From positions 522,048-586,047 of the forward strand of contig PCCY01000021.1 in assembly GCA_002731875.1 (NCBI GenBank): a DNA stretch of 64,000 nt, in the 5' to 3' direction. The DNA is from Roseobacter sp. (GTDB taxonomy: Bacteria > Pseudomonadota > Alphaproteobacteria > Rhodobacterales > Rhodobacteraceae). This document shows, piece by piece, positions 35,155 through 45,433 of the stretch (its first letter is position 1; each line of letters starts with the position of its first letter). The notes under the pieces were generated by a model. The model saw nothing but the letters and a program-made list of their open reading frames with translations. It searched no databases and was not told where the DNA came from. Position numbers and translations under genes: made by a program.

Positions 35155-38100
35155 CTGTGCCATTCGATGATGCCACCCGCGCCCAAATAGACGCTGCTCG
35201 TCCTGACGCCTCTACTTGGCTGGGGGCAAACGCCGGGTCCGGCAAAACCCGCGTTCTGACCGATCGTGTGGCGCGTTTGTTGCTGAATGGCGTCGAACCC
35301 CAACACATTCTGTGCCTGACCTATACCAAAGCCGCGGCATCCGAAATGCAAAACAGGCTCTTTAAAAGGCTTGGCGCATGGGCGATGCTGAAGGACGATG
35401 AGCTTCGCCTTGCGCTGACAGAGCTGGGCGTTTCAGACGAGTTTACCCCGGCTAAAATGCGCATGGCCCGCACGTTGTTTGCCCGCGCAATTGAAACACC
35501 GGGGGGTCTGAAGATCCAGACAATCCATTCGTTCTGTGCATCTTTGCTCCGGCGTTTTCCTCTCGAGGCAGGTGTAAGCCCGCAGTTCACCGAGATCGAA
35601 GACCGCGCCGCTGACCTATTGCGGAGCCAGATTGTCGATGACATGGCAGAAGGCCCAGATGCCGATTTGATCATCGCGCTGGCACGACACTACTCTGGCG
35701 AAGACTTCGCCAAGTTAACCCGCAGCATCGTGAATCAAAGGGAAGGCTTTGCGCAGGCATCGACTTGGCAAAGCATCCTGTCGCTATTCGGGTACCCTGC
35801 GGATCTTACCGAAAAATCCATCACGACATCCGTCTTTCTGGGATCAGAGGCGGCGATTCTTGATGCGATGATACCGCCTATGCTTGCCAAGGGCGGGCTT
35901 GACGGAAAAGCCGCGGAAAAGCTCAAGTTGATCGGGGCGCTGGATATCACCGCCCTGCCCGTCCTGGAAGATGTTTTTCTGACAGGTGCCAGCGCGAAGG
36001 AGCCATTTACCGCGAAAATCGGCTCTGTACCGACCAAACCTACGCAAAAACTATTGTTTGACCTGATGCCACAAATCGATGATCTGATGCGGCGGGTCGA
36101 AGGTTCACGCGATGCGAGGTTGGCGTTGAAGGCGGCGCAGAAAACCCATGTGCTGCATCAATTTGCGCGGCGATTTCTGCACGTCTACGCGCTAGAGAAA
36201 CAAAAATGCGGCTGGCTTGATTTTGATGACTTGATCTTGAAGGCTCGCAACCTGTTAACCAACCCTGCGGTGGCTGCATGGGTCTTATACCGTATTGATG
36301 GGGGCATTGATCATATTCTGGTGGATGAATCCCAAGATACCAGCCCCCGCCAATGGGACGTGATCGAACGTTTGACCGATGAATTCTATAGCGGCGAAGG
36401 GGCCAGGGACACCGAGGATCGCACACTGTTCGTAGTAGGCGATAAGAAACAGTCGATATATTCGTTCCAGGGTGCAGACCCACGTGAGTTTGACCGAAAA
36501 CAGGATATTTTCGAAGCCAAAATAACTCAAGCAAACCAGATTTTTCAGCGGCGTAGTCTCGATTATTCGTTCCGATCTTCGTCTGCAGTTCTTGGCTTGG
36601 TCGATGCAACCCTGGCACCTCATTCAGATGCCGGGTTTGATCAAAATACCCGGCACAAGGCATTCAAATCTGCGCTACCCGGTCGTGTTGATCTGTGGCC
36701 GCTGGTTGAAAAAACCGACGAAACCGACGACCGGGAATGGTCTGACCCAGTCGATCAAAAGTCGTCGCACCATCATAGCGTCGTATTGGCCACCCAGATT
36801 GCGCAAAAGATCAAAACCCTGATCGATGAAGAAAACTATTTGCCGGTTGATACTTATGACCCCGGAAAATTCGCCCGGCGACGGATCACCGCGGGTGATT
36901 TTTTGATCCTGGTCCAGCGCCGCAGTGACCTGTTTTCAGAGATTATCAGTGCCTGCAAAACAGCTGGCCTGCCTATTGCCGGGGCGGATAGATTGAAAGT
37001 CGGTGCAGAACTGGCGGTCAAGGATCTCGCGGCGCTGTTGTCCTTTCTTGCCACGCCCGAAGACAGCTTGGCCCTGGCGACTGCGTTAAAGTCGCCACTG
37101 TTTGGCTGGACCGAGCAGATGCTGTTTACCTTGTCGCACTACCGTTCCGAAGACCATCTTTGGCAAGCATTGCGCAACAGTACCCAATACCCTGAAACCG
37201 TTGCGATCCTGCGGGACTTACGCGCGCATGTCGACTTTTTACGACCCTACGACCTGATCGAACGGATCCTTACCCGTCATGACGGACGGCGCAGGCTGTT
37301 GGCCCGCTTAGGGTCTGAAGCCGAAGACGGGATAAACGCGATGCTTTCGCAGGCGCTATCCTATGAACGCGGTTCCATTCCCAGTTTGACAGGTTTTCTG
37401 GTTTGGATGCAGACCGACGATCTTGAGATAAAACGCCAGATCGACAACGCATCCGACCAAATCAGAGTGATGACGGTTCATGGCGCGAAAGGTCTTGAGG
37501 CGCCGATTGTGATTTTGCCTGATACTGCCAAACGTAACCTGGTTATCCGGGATGAAATCATCAACATCGGTGTCACCCCAGTCTGGAAAGTCGGCGAAGG
37601 CGACATGCCATCCGCTATGCGAACCGCATTGAGCGAACGCAAGGATCTGGAGATGGCCGAACGTCTGCGCCTGCTTTATGTTGCCATGACCCGTGCCGAA
37701 AAATGGCTGATCGTCGCCGCTGCGGGTGAATTGCCCAAGGACGGAAACAGCTGGTACCAGATGATCGGTGCCGCCATGAATGATGTCGGTGCCAAGCCGA
37801 TCGGCACGAACGGGATGCTGAGGTTTGAATACGGGGATTGGGATGAATTACCTATCGTCGAAACCAAACGTTCTTTGGAGTTCGATCCAACGTTAGAGCC
37901 TGTATTTTCAGAAGCTTTGGTTGAAATCCCCCTGCGTAGAACGACTACATCGCCCTCGGATCTTGGGGGTAGAAAAGCCCTGCCCGGTGAAGATGGGCTA
38001 AGCGAAGACGAAGCGAAATCATACGGCAACCTTGTTCACAAGCTGTTGGAAACCCTACCGTTGATGCAAAGCGATCAATGGGATGGAAAACTGGCGACAC

Positions 38101-38528
38101 TTGCCGATCGCTATGATGCCAAAGTTGCCAATGCCGCGCTAAAGGAAGCAGTGGCTGTGATGAACACCCCGGAAATTCAGCGGATTTTCAAGGCCGACGC
38201 GCTGGTTGAAGTGCCTATTACCGCCCCTTTCGGCAAGCGGCGCCTGCATGGCACGATCGACCGGCTGTTGGTGACCGATACCGAAGTGCTTGCCATAGAC
38301 TTCAAGACCAACCGCATCGTGCCTGCCACCCCAGAGGGCTGTCCCGATGGCCTGTTGCGTCAGATGGGTGCCTATGCCTCCGCACTTGCACAGGTTTTTC
38401 CCGACCACCGCGTCAGCACGGCGATATTGTGGACGCGGACTGCCAAGCTGATGACCTTACCGGACATACTTATCACAAACGCCCTATCGCTGGTTCCCGA
38501 TCTTGACGAAGTGCCGGAGGCTACCTAG
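35151..38528 (+). CDS. addA: double-strand break repair helicase-nuclease AddA
   Basis: 1125 residues from the ATG at 35151 that overlaps the addB stop; the track start is 13 codons earlier and in addB. It is a UvrD-family helicase: motif I is [18 protein letters not shown], motif Ia [15 protein letters not shown], motif [18 protein letters not shown], motif [19 protein letters not shown], and motif [18 protein letters not shown]. The C-terminal nuclease has [10 protein letters not shown] and [10 protein letters not shown]. It unwinds and degrades broken ends as the motor of AddAB, replacing RecBCD. Followed by trxA in the same direction. Confidence 0.96.
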   Translation: MTVPFDDATRAQIDAARPDASTWLGANAGSGKTRVLTDRVARLLLNGVEPQHILCLTYTKAAASEMQNRLFKRLGAWAMLKDDELRLALTELGVSDEFTPAKMRMARTLFARAIETPGGLKIQTIHSFCASLLRRFPLEAGVSPQFTEIEDRAADLLRSQIVDDMAEGPDADLIIALARHYSGEDFAKLTRSIVNQREGFAQASTWQSILSLFGYPADLTEKSITTSVFLGSEAAILDAMIPPMLAKGGLDGKAAEKLKLIGALDITALPVLEDVFLTGASAKEPFTAKIGSVPTKPTQKLLFDLMPQIDDLMRRVEGSRDARLALKAAQKTHVLHQFARRFLHVYALEKQKCGWLDFDDLILKARNLLTNPAVAAWVLYRIDGGIDHILVDESQDTSPRQWDVIERLTDEFYSGEGARDTEDRTLFVVGDKKQSIYSFQGADPREFDRKQDIFEAKITQANQIFQRRSLDYSFRSSSAVLGLVDATLAPHSDAGFDQNTRHKAFKSALPGRVDLWPLVEKTDETDDREWSDPVDQKSSHHHSVVLATQIAQKIKTLIDEENYLPVDTYDPGKFARRRITAGDFLILVQRRSDLFSEIISACKTAGLPIAGADRLKVGAELAVKDLAALLSFLATPEDSLALATALKSPLFGWTEQMLFTLSHYRSEDHLWQALRNSTQYPETVAILRDLRAHVDFLRPYDLIERILTRHDGRRRLLARLGSEAEDGINAMLSQALSYERGSIPSLTGFLVWMQTDDLEIKRQIDNASDQIRVMTVHGAKGLEAPIVILPDTAKRNLVIRDEIINIGVTPVWKVGEGDMPSAMRTALSERKDLEMAERLRLLYVAMTRAEKWLIVAAAGELPKDGNSWYQMIGAAMNDVGAKPIGTNGMLRFEYGDWDELPIVETKRSLEFDPTLEPVFSEALVEIPLRRTTTSPSDLGGRKALPGEDGLSEDEAKSYGNLVHKLLETLPLMQSDQWDGKLATLADRYDAKVANAALKEAVAVMNTPEIQRIFKADALVEVPITAPFGKRRLHGTIDRLLVTDTEVLAIDFKTNRIVPATPEGCPDGLLRQMGAYASALAQVFPDHRVSTAILWTRTAKLMTLPDILITNALSLVPDLDEVPEAT

Positions 38529-38566
38529 ATTCCCACCTTAACCAATCCTTGTGCAGGAGCAGCAAC

Positions 38567-38887
38567 ATGGCAACCGTCGCAGTCACAGACGCAACATTCG
38601 ACGCAGAAGTTAAGAATTCCGATCTTCCCGTTGTGGTGGATTTTTGGGCAGAGTGGTGTGGCCCCTGCAAACAAATCGGCCCCTCGCTCGAAGAACTTTC
38701 GGCGGAAATGGACGGCAAGGTGAAAATCGTCAAGGTCAACGTTGACGAGAATCCGAACAGCCCTGCCCAGATGGGCGTTCGCGGCATCCCTGCCCTGTTC
38801 ATCTTCAAAAACGGCGAAGTGGTGTCCAACATGGCCGGTGCCCGGCCTAAGGCAGCTTTGCAAAGCTGGATCGAAGAATCGATCTAA
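38567..38887 (+). CDS. trxA: thioredoxin
   Basis: 106 residues from the ATG at 38567, which follows CAGGAGC. The active site [13 protein letters not shown] has the redox pair Cys31/Cys34, and the cis-proline is in [14 protein letters not shown]. The length is standard for TrxA. It is the general cytosolic disulfide reductant. It sits 38 bases after addA, and a strong terminator follows its stop, so it closes this operon. Confidence 0.97.
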   Translation: MATVAVTDATFDAEVKNSDLPVVVDFWAEWCGPCKQIGPSLEELSAEMDGKVKIVKVNVDENPNSPAQMGVRGIPALFIFKNGEVVSNMAGARPKAALQSWIEESI

Positions 38888-38909
38888 GCCTTTTGGTATT
38901 GAATGAATT

Positions 38910-38942
38910 AAAGGACGCGCCAGAAATGGGGCGTCCTTTTTA
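38910..38942 (+). terminator. intrinsic terminator after trxA
   Basis: AAAGGACGC and GCGTCCTTT form a 9-bp stem around a 12-nt loop, ending in a TTTTTT run. It lies 22 bases after the trxA stop. The T-run also supplies the stop codon of the convergent gene (38940-38942). Confidence 0.85.
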
Positions 38943-39848
38943 CATGGGCCAGCCGAAACGTTCAAATCGCGCCGCGATTTTGCTGTGCACGTCGTCGCGT
39001 CCGGCATTGATGCTTTGGGTTTGCCAGAACCAGTACAGGTACCGGGCATAGTTCGGCCGGGCTTGCGCCACGTTGGTAAATGCAGTGGCCAAATAAGTCA
39101 TATCCGCTTTTATGGCTATGTGATGAAAGTCTATATTTCCAAACAACAACGCGGGTTTGCCAAAGAAGTACCCGGCGAAAGCCACGCTCGAATTTTGGGT
39201 CACTACATAGTCGCAGGTCTGTAACATCGGTATCATTCCGCCTGCCTCAACGCGCAAACGGCTATTATCGCGTTCCAATTTGTCTAGTGCTGCAATTTCA
39301 CGCGCCGAGTAGTTTTCGTTGGGGTGTATGGTCGCGATGATCCTTCGACCCGGATCATGGGCAAGGCAGTTTTCAAGCATTTCGATGGGGCTGCACACCT
39401 GAAACGACCGTTTCTCTTGCAACTTGCCCTGAAGCGGCACATAGACAATTCCGTCGCGCGACAGATTATGCGTTGCGTCCCCATACAGACGCTTCTGCCA
39501 GGCGCTATAGAAACGCGCCGCCTCGGCCCCGGAGACCGCCGCCGGGTCATATGAAGCTTTTGCAACATCCCATTCCCAGCGGCTGGCGGAACTGTCGATC
39601 TGCCAAAACGGATATTCGTATACCCGGCGGAATATCAGCCCGCGGGATCCGGGGGGCGGCTTCATATGGCTTAACACATAGGTTTGGTCAGTGCGATTTT
39701 GATCTCCGTGCAACCTATATTCGACCCTAAAGCCGGCAGATTCAAGCACGAGCGCCATCTTGGCGATGAACGGGTGATTGCCCGCAAGTGCGCTTTCAAG
39801 CAGGCCGGGTTCTAACAGGATATGGACTGTTTGATTATACGTCATCAT
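38940..39848 (-). CDS. putative capsule-polysaccharide/KDO-transferase-like protein
   Basis: 302 residues, no signal peptide. The second half resembles the C-terminal part of capsule polysaccharide synthesis and KpsC-type KDO transferases: IATIHPNENYSAREIAALDKL, then VVTQNSSVAFAGYFFGKPALLFG. In that family the latter is the nucleotide-sugar site. The first half is less clear. It stands alone between trxA and hslV with no capsule genes near it, so the acceptor is unknown. Start is one of two adjacent ATGs. The family link is by recognition of these two motifs only. Confidence 0.6.
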   Translation of the reverse strand: MMTYNQTVHILLEPGLLESALAGNHPFIAKMALVLESAGFRVEYRLHGDQNRTDQTYVLSHMKPPPGSRGLIFRRVYEYPFWQIDSSASRWEWDVAKASYDPAAVSGAEAARFYSAWQKRLYGDATHNLSRDGIVYVPLQGKLQEKRSFQVCSPIEMLENCLAHDPGRRIIATIHPNENYSAREIAALDKLERDNSRLRVEAGGMIPMLQTCDYVVTQNSSVAFAGYFFGKPALLFGNIDFHHIAIKADMTYLATAFTNVAQARPNYARYLYWFWQTQSINAGRDDVHSKIAARFERFGWPM

Positions 39849-39945
39849 CTGACGCTAGCCTCGGCAACAGATCGCCACAAGTGGGCCGACCCTTGTCCCT
39901 TTGGTTTTCGGGGACCATATAGGGCTGAAGCAAAGGAGACCGCGC

Positions 39946-40503
39946 ATGTCGAAACAAGAATTCCCCGGATGGCACGGGACCACCATCATCGGGGTGAAAA
40001 AGGACGGTGAAGTCGTGATCGCCGGCGATGGACAGGTCAGTCTGGGCCAGACGGTCATCAAAGGCACCGCTCGCAAGGTCCGCAGGCTAAGCCCCGGCGG
40101 CTTTGACGTGGTTGCGGGATTTGCAGGATCAACAGCGGATGCATTTACCCTGCTTGAGCGGCTTGAAGCAAAACTGGAGGCGACCCCCGGTCAACTCGCC
40201 CGCGCAAGCATCGAGCTGGCAAAGGACTGGCGCACCGACAAGTACCTGCAAAAACTCGAGGCGATGTTGATCGTCACTGATGGCAAGGAACTGCTGGTGA
40301 TCACCGGTGCGGGCGACGTGCTGGAACCTGAACACAACGTCGCGGCCATCGGGTCGGGCGGGAATTATGCGCTGGCCGCTGCGCGCGGCATGATGGACAG
40401 CAGTCGCGATGCGGAAACCATCGCCCGTGACGCCATGAAGATCGCGTCAGATATCTGCGTATACACGAACGGCAACCTCACGGTGGAGAAAATCAAACCA
40501 TGA
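39946..40503 (+). CDS. hslV: ATP-dependent protease proteolytic subunit HslV (ClpQ)
   Basis: 185 residues from the ATG at 39946; the track start is 15 codons earlier in non-coding sequence. The catalytic threonine is probably Thr12 of [21 protein letters not shown], exposed after removal of an 11-residue propeptide, and the lysine follows in [22 protein letters not shown] is the conserved later segment. It forms the inner chamber of the two-part HslUV protease that degrades misfolded and regulatory proteins. It overlaps hslU by 4 bp. Confidence 0.96.
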   Translation: MSKQEFPGWHGTTIIGVKKDGEVVIAGDGQVSLGQTVIKGTARKVRRLSPGGFDVVAGFAGSTADAFTLLERLEAKLEATPGQLARASIELAKDWRTDKYLQKLEAMLIVTDGKELLVITGAGDVLEPEHNVAAIGSGGNYALAAARGMMDSSRDAETIARDAMKIASDICVYTNGNLTVEKIKP

Positions 40504-41807
40504 CCGATCTGACCCCACGCGAAATCGTTTCCGAGCTTGACCGGTTTATCATCGGTCAGAATGATGCAAAACGCGCCGTCGCCGTTGCGTTGCGGAACCG
40601 TTGGCGCCGCAAACAGCTGGGCGACGATTTGCGCGACGAAGTTTATCCCAAAAACATTCTGATGATCGGCCCGACCGGCGTTGGTAAGACCGAGATAAGC
40701 CGCCGCTTGGCCAAGCTGGCACGGGCACCGTTTTTGAAAGTTGAAGCGACAAAGTTCACCGAAGTCGGCTATGTCGGACGGGATGTCGAACAGATCATCC
40801 GCGATCTTGTCGATAGTGCGATCGTGATGACCCGCGAATACATGCGCGAAGACGTCAAGGTCAGCGCCCACAAGGCGGCGGAAGAACGCGTGATTGATGC
40901 GATTGCGGGTGCCGATGCCCGCGAAGGTACACGCGACATGTTCCGCAAGAAACTGAAGTCGGGCGAGTTGGACAGCACGATGATCGAACTTGAGGTGGCC
41001 GATACCTCCAGTCCATTCCCGATGATGGATATTCCCGGCCAACCCGGCGGCGGAATGGGCATGATGAACCTGGGCGATTTGTTTGGCAAAGCCATGGGCG
41101 GTCGGAAGGTGAAAAAGCGGCTCTCGGTCGCGGAAAGCTACGAAGTATTGATCAGCGAGGAAGCTGACAAACTGCTGGATGATGAAACAGTGAACCGCGC
41201 CGCAATCGATGCGGTGGAGCAGAACGGCATCGTGTTTCTGGATGAGATTGACAAGGTTTGCGCCCGTTCCGATGCGCGGGGCGGCGACGTATCGCGCGAG
41301 GGTGTGCAGCGCGATCTGCTACCCCTGATCGAAGGGACCACCGTTTCGACCAAGCATGGCCCGGTCAAAACCGACCATATCTTGTTTATTGCGTCGGGTG
41401 CGTTTCACATCGCCAAGCCGTCCGATCTGCTTCCTGAATTACAGGGCCGTCTGCCAATCCGGGTCGAGTTACGCGCGCTTACCGAAGGTGATTTCGTGCG
41501 CATCCTGACAGAAACCGATAACGCTCTGACGTTGCAGTACACCGCCTTGATGGGCACGGAAGAGGTTGAGGTTTCGTTCACCGAAGACGGCATCAAGGCA
41601 TTGGCAAAGATTGCCGCCGATGTGAACCAATCCATTGAAAATATCGGTGCGCGCAGACTCTATACCGTAATGGAAAGGGTATTCGAAGAGCTGTCCTTTA
41701 GCGCGCCTGACCGTGGAGGCGAAAAAGTGGTGGTTGACGGTGATTTCGTTGAAAAGAACCTTGGCGAATTGACCCGATCCACCGATCTGTCGCGTTACGT
41801 GCTTTAG
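40500..41807 (+). CDS. hslU: ATP-dependent protease ATPase subunit HslU (ClpY)
   Basis: 435 residues of the AAA+ class. Walker A is [15 protein letters not shown] near residues 56-70, and Walker B is [11 protein letters not shown]. The intermediate domain lies between about 110 and 240. The sensor-2 region [16 protein letters not shown] and the C-terminal tail STDLSRYVL that docks into HslV are present. It unfolds substrates and feeds them to HslV. Coupled to hslV by an ATGA overlap. Confidence 0.97.
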   Translation: MTDLTPREIVSELDRFIIGQNDAKRAVAVALRNRWRRKQLGDDLRDEVYPKNILMIGPTGVGKTEISRRLAKLARAPFLKVEATKFTEVGYVGRDVEQIIRDLVDSAIVMTREYMREDVKVSAHKAAEERVIDAIAGADAREGTRDMFRKKLKSGELDSTMIELEVADTSSPFPMMDIPGQPGGGMGMMNLGDLFGKAMGGRKVKKRLSVAESYEVLISEEADKLLDDETVNRAAIDAVEQNGIVFLDEIDKVCARSDARGGDVSREGVQRDLLPLIEGTTVSTKHGPVKTDHILFIASGAFHIAKPSDLLPELQGRLPIRVELRALTEGDFVRILTETDNALTLQYTALMGTEEVEVSFTEDGIKALAKIAADVNQSIENIGARRLYTVMERVFEELSFSAPDRGGEKVVVDGDFVEKNLGELTRSTDLSRYVL

Positions 41808-41820
41808 GGCTTTTCAATAT

Positions 41821-41850
41821 GCCATGCGCCTGAGAATGATGGCGCATGGC
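41821..41850 (+). promoter_or_regulatory. perfect 10-bp hairpin covering the MFS start codon
   Basis: GCCATGCGCC and GGCGCATGGC pair perfectly around a 10-nt loop. The ATG of the MFS gene (41846-41848) lies inside the right arm. No T-tract follows, so the structure may hide the start codon as well as mark the 3' end of hslU. No clear ribosome site precedes the ATG. Confidence 0.6.
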
Positions 41851-43072
41851 TTACCTTCAGTTTATTCGCGCCAATTGGCTGTTTTTATTGGCAGGTTTCC
41901 TGCTGACATTTACATCTTCTTACGGTCAGACCTATTTTATTTCGCTTTTCGCCGGTGAAATTAAGGGAAGCTTTGGCCTGAGCGACGGGCAATGGGGTGG
42001 CATCTATACTATCGGAACCACACTGTCGGCCATCACCATGGTTTGGGCAGGTGTGCTTACCGACAGGTTCAGGGTGCGCCGTTTGTCGTTCTGGGTGATG
42101 GTCGCGCTCGCCACCGCATGTCTGGCGATGGCGGCGGTGCCCAACTGGATCGCACTGATCCTTGTCATTTATGCGCTGCGGCTGACTGGCCAAGGGATGA
42201 TGTCACAACTGGGTGCTGTTGCCATGGTGCGCTGGTTCGAGGCAGCACGCGGCAAGGCATTGTCGCTGTCATCGTTGGGATTTGCCGCCGGGCAAGCGAT
42301 ACTGCCCGTTGTGTTCGTGGCGTTATTTGCCAGTTTTCATTGGCGCAGCCTGTGGGTGTTGGCCGCCGGGCTGGTGCTGCTTACCATGCCGGTCATGCTG
42401 ATGCTGTTGCGGCATGAGCGAACCCCGCAATCCATGTCACAGACAACCCAATCTGTCGGTATGGACGGGCACCATTGGACCCGCGGGCAGATGATCCGGC
42501 ATGGATTATTCTGGCTGATGATCCCGATGATCATAGGCCCCGCGGCGTGGGGCACGGCCCTGTTCTTTCAACAGGTCCATCTGACCGAGGTCAAAGGCTG
42601 GTCGCTGGTCAGCTTTGTGGCGCTGATGCCGCTTTATACGGTCACCTCCGTTATCTCGACCTTTGTATCAGGGTGGGCAGTGGACCGTTTTGGCGTGATA
42701 CGGGTCACCCCCGTCCAGATGCTGCCCTTTGCTGCATCATTTGCCGTGCTCGCCTATGCTGACACAATTCCAATGGCCGGGGTGGGCTTACTGATATTCG
42801 GCATCGGGCAGGGGATGCAGGCCACCGCCACCTCGGTGTTCTGGGCTGAATTCTACGGGACGCGTCATATCGGTTCGATCAAGGCTGTCGCCGCCGCATT
42901 GATGGTTTTTGGGTCAGCAATAGGGCCGGGCATCACCGGGTTGTTCATAGATCTGGGCGTGGATTTTCCTGAACAGATGATCCCGATCGCGATTTATTAT
43001 GTGATCGCGGCGATCATGGCGACGACCGGAATTCTTAGGTACCAAAGCAGACTGGTTCCGCGTCAGCGGTGA
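41846..43072 (+). CDS. major facilitator superfamily transporter
   Basis: 408 residues with about twelve hydrophobic helices in two halves. It has the MFS loop motif AGVLTDRFRVRRLSFW after helix 2 and a related VSGWAVDRFGVIRVT after helix 8. GQGMMSQLGAVAMVRWFEAARGKALSL resembles oxalate/formate-antiporter-like members. The substrate cannot be told from the sequence. It begins 38 bases after hslU and its start codon is in a hairpin. It overlaps the convergent smr gene by 10 bp. Confidence 0.88.
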   Translation: MAYLQFIRANWLFLLAGFLLTFTSSYGQTYFISLFAGEIKGSFGLSDGQWGGIYTIGTTLSAITMVWAGVLTDRFRVRRLSFWVMVALATACLAMAAVPNWIALILVIYALRLTGQGMMSQLGAVAMVRWFEAARGKALSLSSLGFAAGQAILPVVFVALFASFHWRSLWVLAAGLVLLTMPVMLMLLRHERTPQSMSQTTQSVGMDGHHWTRGQMIRHGLFWLMIPMIIGPAAWGTALFFQQVHLTEVKGWSLVSFVALMPLYTVTSVISTFVSGWAVDRFGVIRVTPVQMLPFAASFAVLAYADTIPMAGVGLLIFGIGQGMQATATSVFWAEFYGTRHIGSIKAVAAALMVFGSAIGPGITGLFIDLGVDFPEQMIPIAIYYVIAAIMATTGILRYQSRLVPRQR

Positions 43073-43644
43073 CGGCGAAGATACACATAGTAAGCGCCAC
43101 CGCCACCGTGACTGATATGGGCCTGACTGACCTGCAATACAGCAGCGGAAAGCGGCGGCATCGATAGCCACTGCGGGACCTGATGGCGCAAAACACCGTG
43201 ACGGACAGGGATCGGTCCGCCTTCATCGCGCATTTTGCCCTTGCCTGTGATGACCAGAACCAAGCGCCTTCCTTTGGCGTGCGACCCCAGAATGAACTTG
43301 GTCAGCGCCGGATGGGCGCGGTCGAGCGTCATGCCGTGCAGGTCGATCCGGCCTTCGGGGCGGATTTTTCCACGTTTCAACCTGCCGAATGCCTTGCTGT
43401 CCATCTGCACCGGAGATTTGCGGATCTGGTCGGGTAGGGACGGCATCAAATCATGCGCATTGCTGCGGGGTTTTGGCGTAGGTTTGCCCAGCACAACAGA
43501 GGTCGTTTTGCGGATTTTCGGAAGGCTGGGTGCCGGCGCATCTATCTCGGGCCGAAAAAGCTGATTCACGTCGAGCTTTTCCGTTCGCTCTGTCACCTTT
43601 TGCCAAAGCGACAGATCATCCTTATTTAGACGCTTTCGGGTCAT
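43063..43644 (-). CDS. Smr-domain protein
   Basis: 193 residues. The N-terminal half is charged and probably flexible. The C-terminal half is a Smr domain: RIDLHGMTLDRAHPALTKFI, the HGRxxG-like central segment VLVITGKGK and the closing ISHGGGGAYYVYLRR. Stand-alone Smr proteins have nicking or RNA-cleaving endonuclease activity in other bacteria. It overlaps mltA by 4 bp (ATGA) and is downstream in the same operon. Confidence 0.88.
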   Translation of the reverse strand: MTRKRLNKDDLSLWQKVTERTEKLDVNQLFRPEIDAPAPSLPKIRKTTSVVLGKPTPKPRSNAHDLMPSLPDQIRKSPVQMDSKAFGRLKRGKIRPEGRIDLHGMTLDRAHPALTKFILGSHAKGRRLVLVITGKGKMRDEGGPIPVRHGVLRHQVPQWLSMPPLSAAVLQVSQAHISHGGGGAYYVYLRRHR

Positions 43645-44699
43645 TCCAGCGGTTCCGGCAGTAATCCATATGCCCGTTGAATTGGCATTAGAACCATCAT
43701 CCGCCCCGGATCGCGTAGCTTACCCGCAGCCCGCCCGGCACCGTCGCCGGTGCCAAAGAAGACATCTGCCCGCTGGGCCCCCTTGATAGCTGACCCGATA
43801 TCCTGGCCGATCATCAAACGGTGCAAGGGATCGGCTCCGGCCTTCTCTATCCAGACGGGGGCACCGAGCGGTACAAATTTTGGATCGACCGCAATGGTAC
43901 GCAGCGGTGTCACAGACCGGTTCATCGCGCCAAGCGGGCCTTGATCGGCGGGAACCTGGTTAACCTCTCGGAAGAATACGTACGACGGGTTATGGTAGAG
44001 CAATTCGCGTCCATCTTCCGGATTGCGCCGCACCCAGTTTTTTATCACGTCAGCACTGACCTGATGAACGTCATAAATACCCCTGCGCACCAGTTCGACA
44101 CCGATGGACCGATACGGGTGACCATTGGCACCGCGATAACCAACCCGAAGGTACTTGCCACTTGGAAGGTGGATACGTCCGGAACCTTGTATTTGAAGGA
44201 AGAAAAGCTCAACCGGGTCATCGACATAAGCAATTTCCAGCCCGCGGTTCTTCATCACGTCGGTGTCCAGAATATCACGCCTGGTTAACCACGGGTTATT
44301 GCTTTCGGCTTCCGAGGGCATGGCGTAGACGGGATAACGGTACCGATCCGAAGGGTACAAATCGCCCTCGAGTTCGGGTTCAAAATAGCCGGTAAACAGC
44401 GCTTCCTGCCCATCTTCGATCAACACCGGGCGGAAGAACAATTCAAAAAACTGTTTCGGATCGGGGGAGGTATTGGCGAATTTACACAGGTTGCGCCAGT
44501 CGACGTCCTTCATGTCGCCGCATGTGTTCAGGAATGTCCTCAGCGCCGCTGCATGATCATCGGCTTCCCAACCATCGAGCTGGCTGAAATCCATAATTGT
44601 ATAGGAAACATCCGCGTTTGCGGGCGGCACCGTCAGGCCCGCCCACAACAATGCATACCAAAAGGCACGCCTTATCCGTCTGTAGAAACGAGCAACCAA
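43641..44699 (-). CDS. mltA: membrane-bound lytic murein transglycosylase A
   Basis: 352 residues. A basic N-terminus followed by FWYALLWAGLTVPPANA looks like an export signal. No lipobox cysteine is seen, unlike E. coli MltA. The MltA domain includes LFTGYFEPELEGDL and the 3D-type region (MNRSVTPLRTIAVDPKFVPLGAPVWIE, IGQDIGSAIKGAQRADVFFG) that bears the catalytic aspartate. It cuts peptidoglycan to 1,6-anhydro-muropeptides, the raw material of the AmgK-MurU pathway encoded elsewhere in this window. The start is TTG, overlapping the Tim44-domain gene by 28 bp; no other start fits the signal. Confidence 0.92.
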   Translation of the reverse strand: MVARFYRRIRRAFWYALLWAGLTVPPANADVSYTIMDFSQLDGWEADDHAAALRTFLNTCGDMKDVDWRNLCKFANTSPDPKQFFELFFRPVLIEDGQEALFTGYFEPELEGDLYPSDRYRYPVYAMPSEAESNNPWLTRRDILDTDVMKNRGLEIAYVDDPVELFFLQIQGSGRIHLPSGKYLRVGYRGANGHPYRSIGVELVRRGIYDVHQVSADVIKNWVRRNPEDGRELLYHNPSYVFFREVNQVPADQGPLGAMNRSVTPLRTIAVDPKFVPLGAPVWIEKAGADPLHRLMIGQDIGSAIKGAQRADVFFGTGDGAGRAAGKLRDPGRMMVLMPIQRAYGLLPEPLE

Positions 44700-45331
44700 T
44701 TTGGATCATCCGAGCCCATGACACGAGAGAACACCCACGTGTCTTTTTGACGTTTCACTTCGGTTGGGCTGCCTTCGACGACATTACCGTCGCGATCTTT
44801 TACAACCGATGTCATCTCGGCAACATAACGGATGGTGAGCTCCGCTTCGTTGGTGGTCCGGTCCATCGTCGCGTTGACGAGTTCCATCTCCCGGATACCA
44901 ATAAAGTGAGATTCAACCGTCAATCCTTGGTCTTCGCGGGCCGCGACCCCATCAAGAAAGCTTTCGTAAATCTCTTCTGACAAGAAAGGTTGAATATCAC
45001 CAAGATTGCCATGCTCATAACCCATCACGATCATCTCGTATGCGCCGCGTGCACCGCCAAGGAAATCACTTACACCAAACGAAGGTTCGACACGCTTCAT
45101 TTCAGCCAGGGCCAGAGCGGAATCCGACCCTTCGGGCGCGTGATCGGTGATATCAAGATCAGGACCACCTTCAATCACCTCGAATGCAGGTCCCTTCGTT
45201 GTTTTTTGCGGAGCTTCGACAGCCGTTGGCTTTTCATAGCCATCTCGCGTGCCAAGAACATTTTTCAGACGCAAAATCAGGAACACTGCAATACCGGCAA
45301 GTACCAGAAGCTGTATCAGTGGCGAATTCAT
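44672..45331 (-). CDS. Tim44-domain inner-membrane protein
   Basis: 219 residues. One N-terminal membrane helix (LIQLLVLAGIAVFLILRL) is followed by a variable linker and a Tim44-like domain (FLGGARGAYEMIVMGYEHGN, LTVESHFIGIREMELVNATM, DTWVFSRVMGSDDPNWLLVSTD). Such TimA proteins in Alphaproteobacteria are relatives of the mitochondrial import motor component Tim44; their bacterial role is not settled. First gene of the timA-mltA-smr unit, diverging from fxsA. Confidence 0.9.
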   Translation of the reverse strand: MNSPLIQLLVLAGIAVFLILRLKNVLGTRDGYEKPTAVEAPQKTTKGPAFEVIEGGPDLDITDHAPEGSDSALALAEMKRVEPSFGVSDFLGGARGAYEMIVMGYEHGNLGDIQPFLSEEIYESFLDGVAAREDQGLTVESHFIGIREMELVNATMDRTTNEAELTIRYVAEMTSVVKDRDGNVVEGSPTEVKRQKDTWVFSRVMGSDDPNWLLVSTDG

Positions 45332-45433
45332 AGGTACCTCGTATTAAGAAACATGGAAACGTCGGTGTATTGCCCCTATGTAGGGTGTGAACCGGGCCAA
45401 GTCCACTCTGGCCCTCAGGAAAGGATCTTGGCC

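Noticed and set aside
44990-45433. 317-residue version of the FxsA ORF
   Set aside because: The first 148 codons are antisense to the Tim44-domain gene and the intergenic gap; FxsA begins at 45434 with a proper membrane helix.
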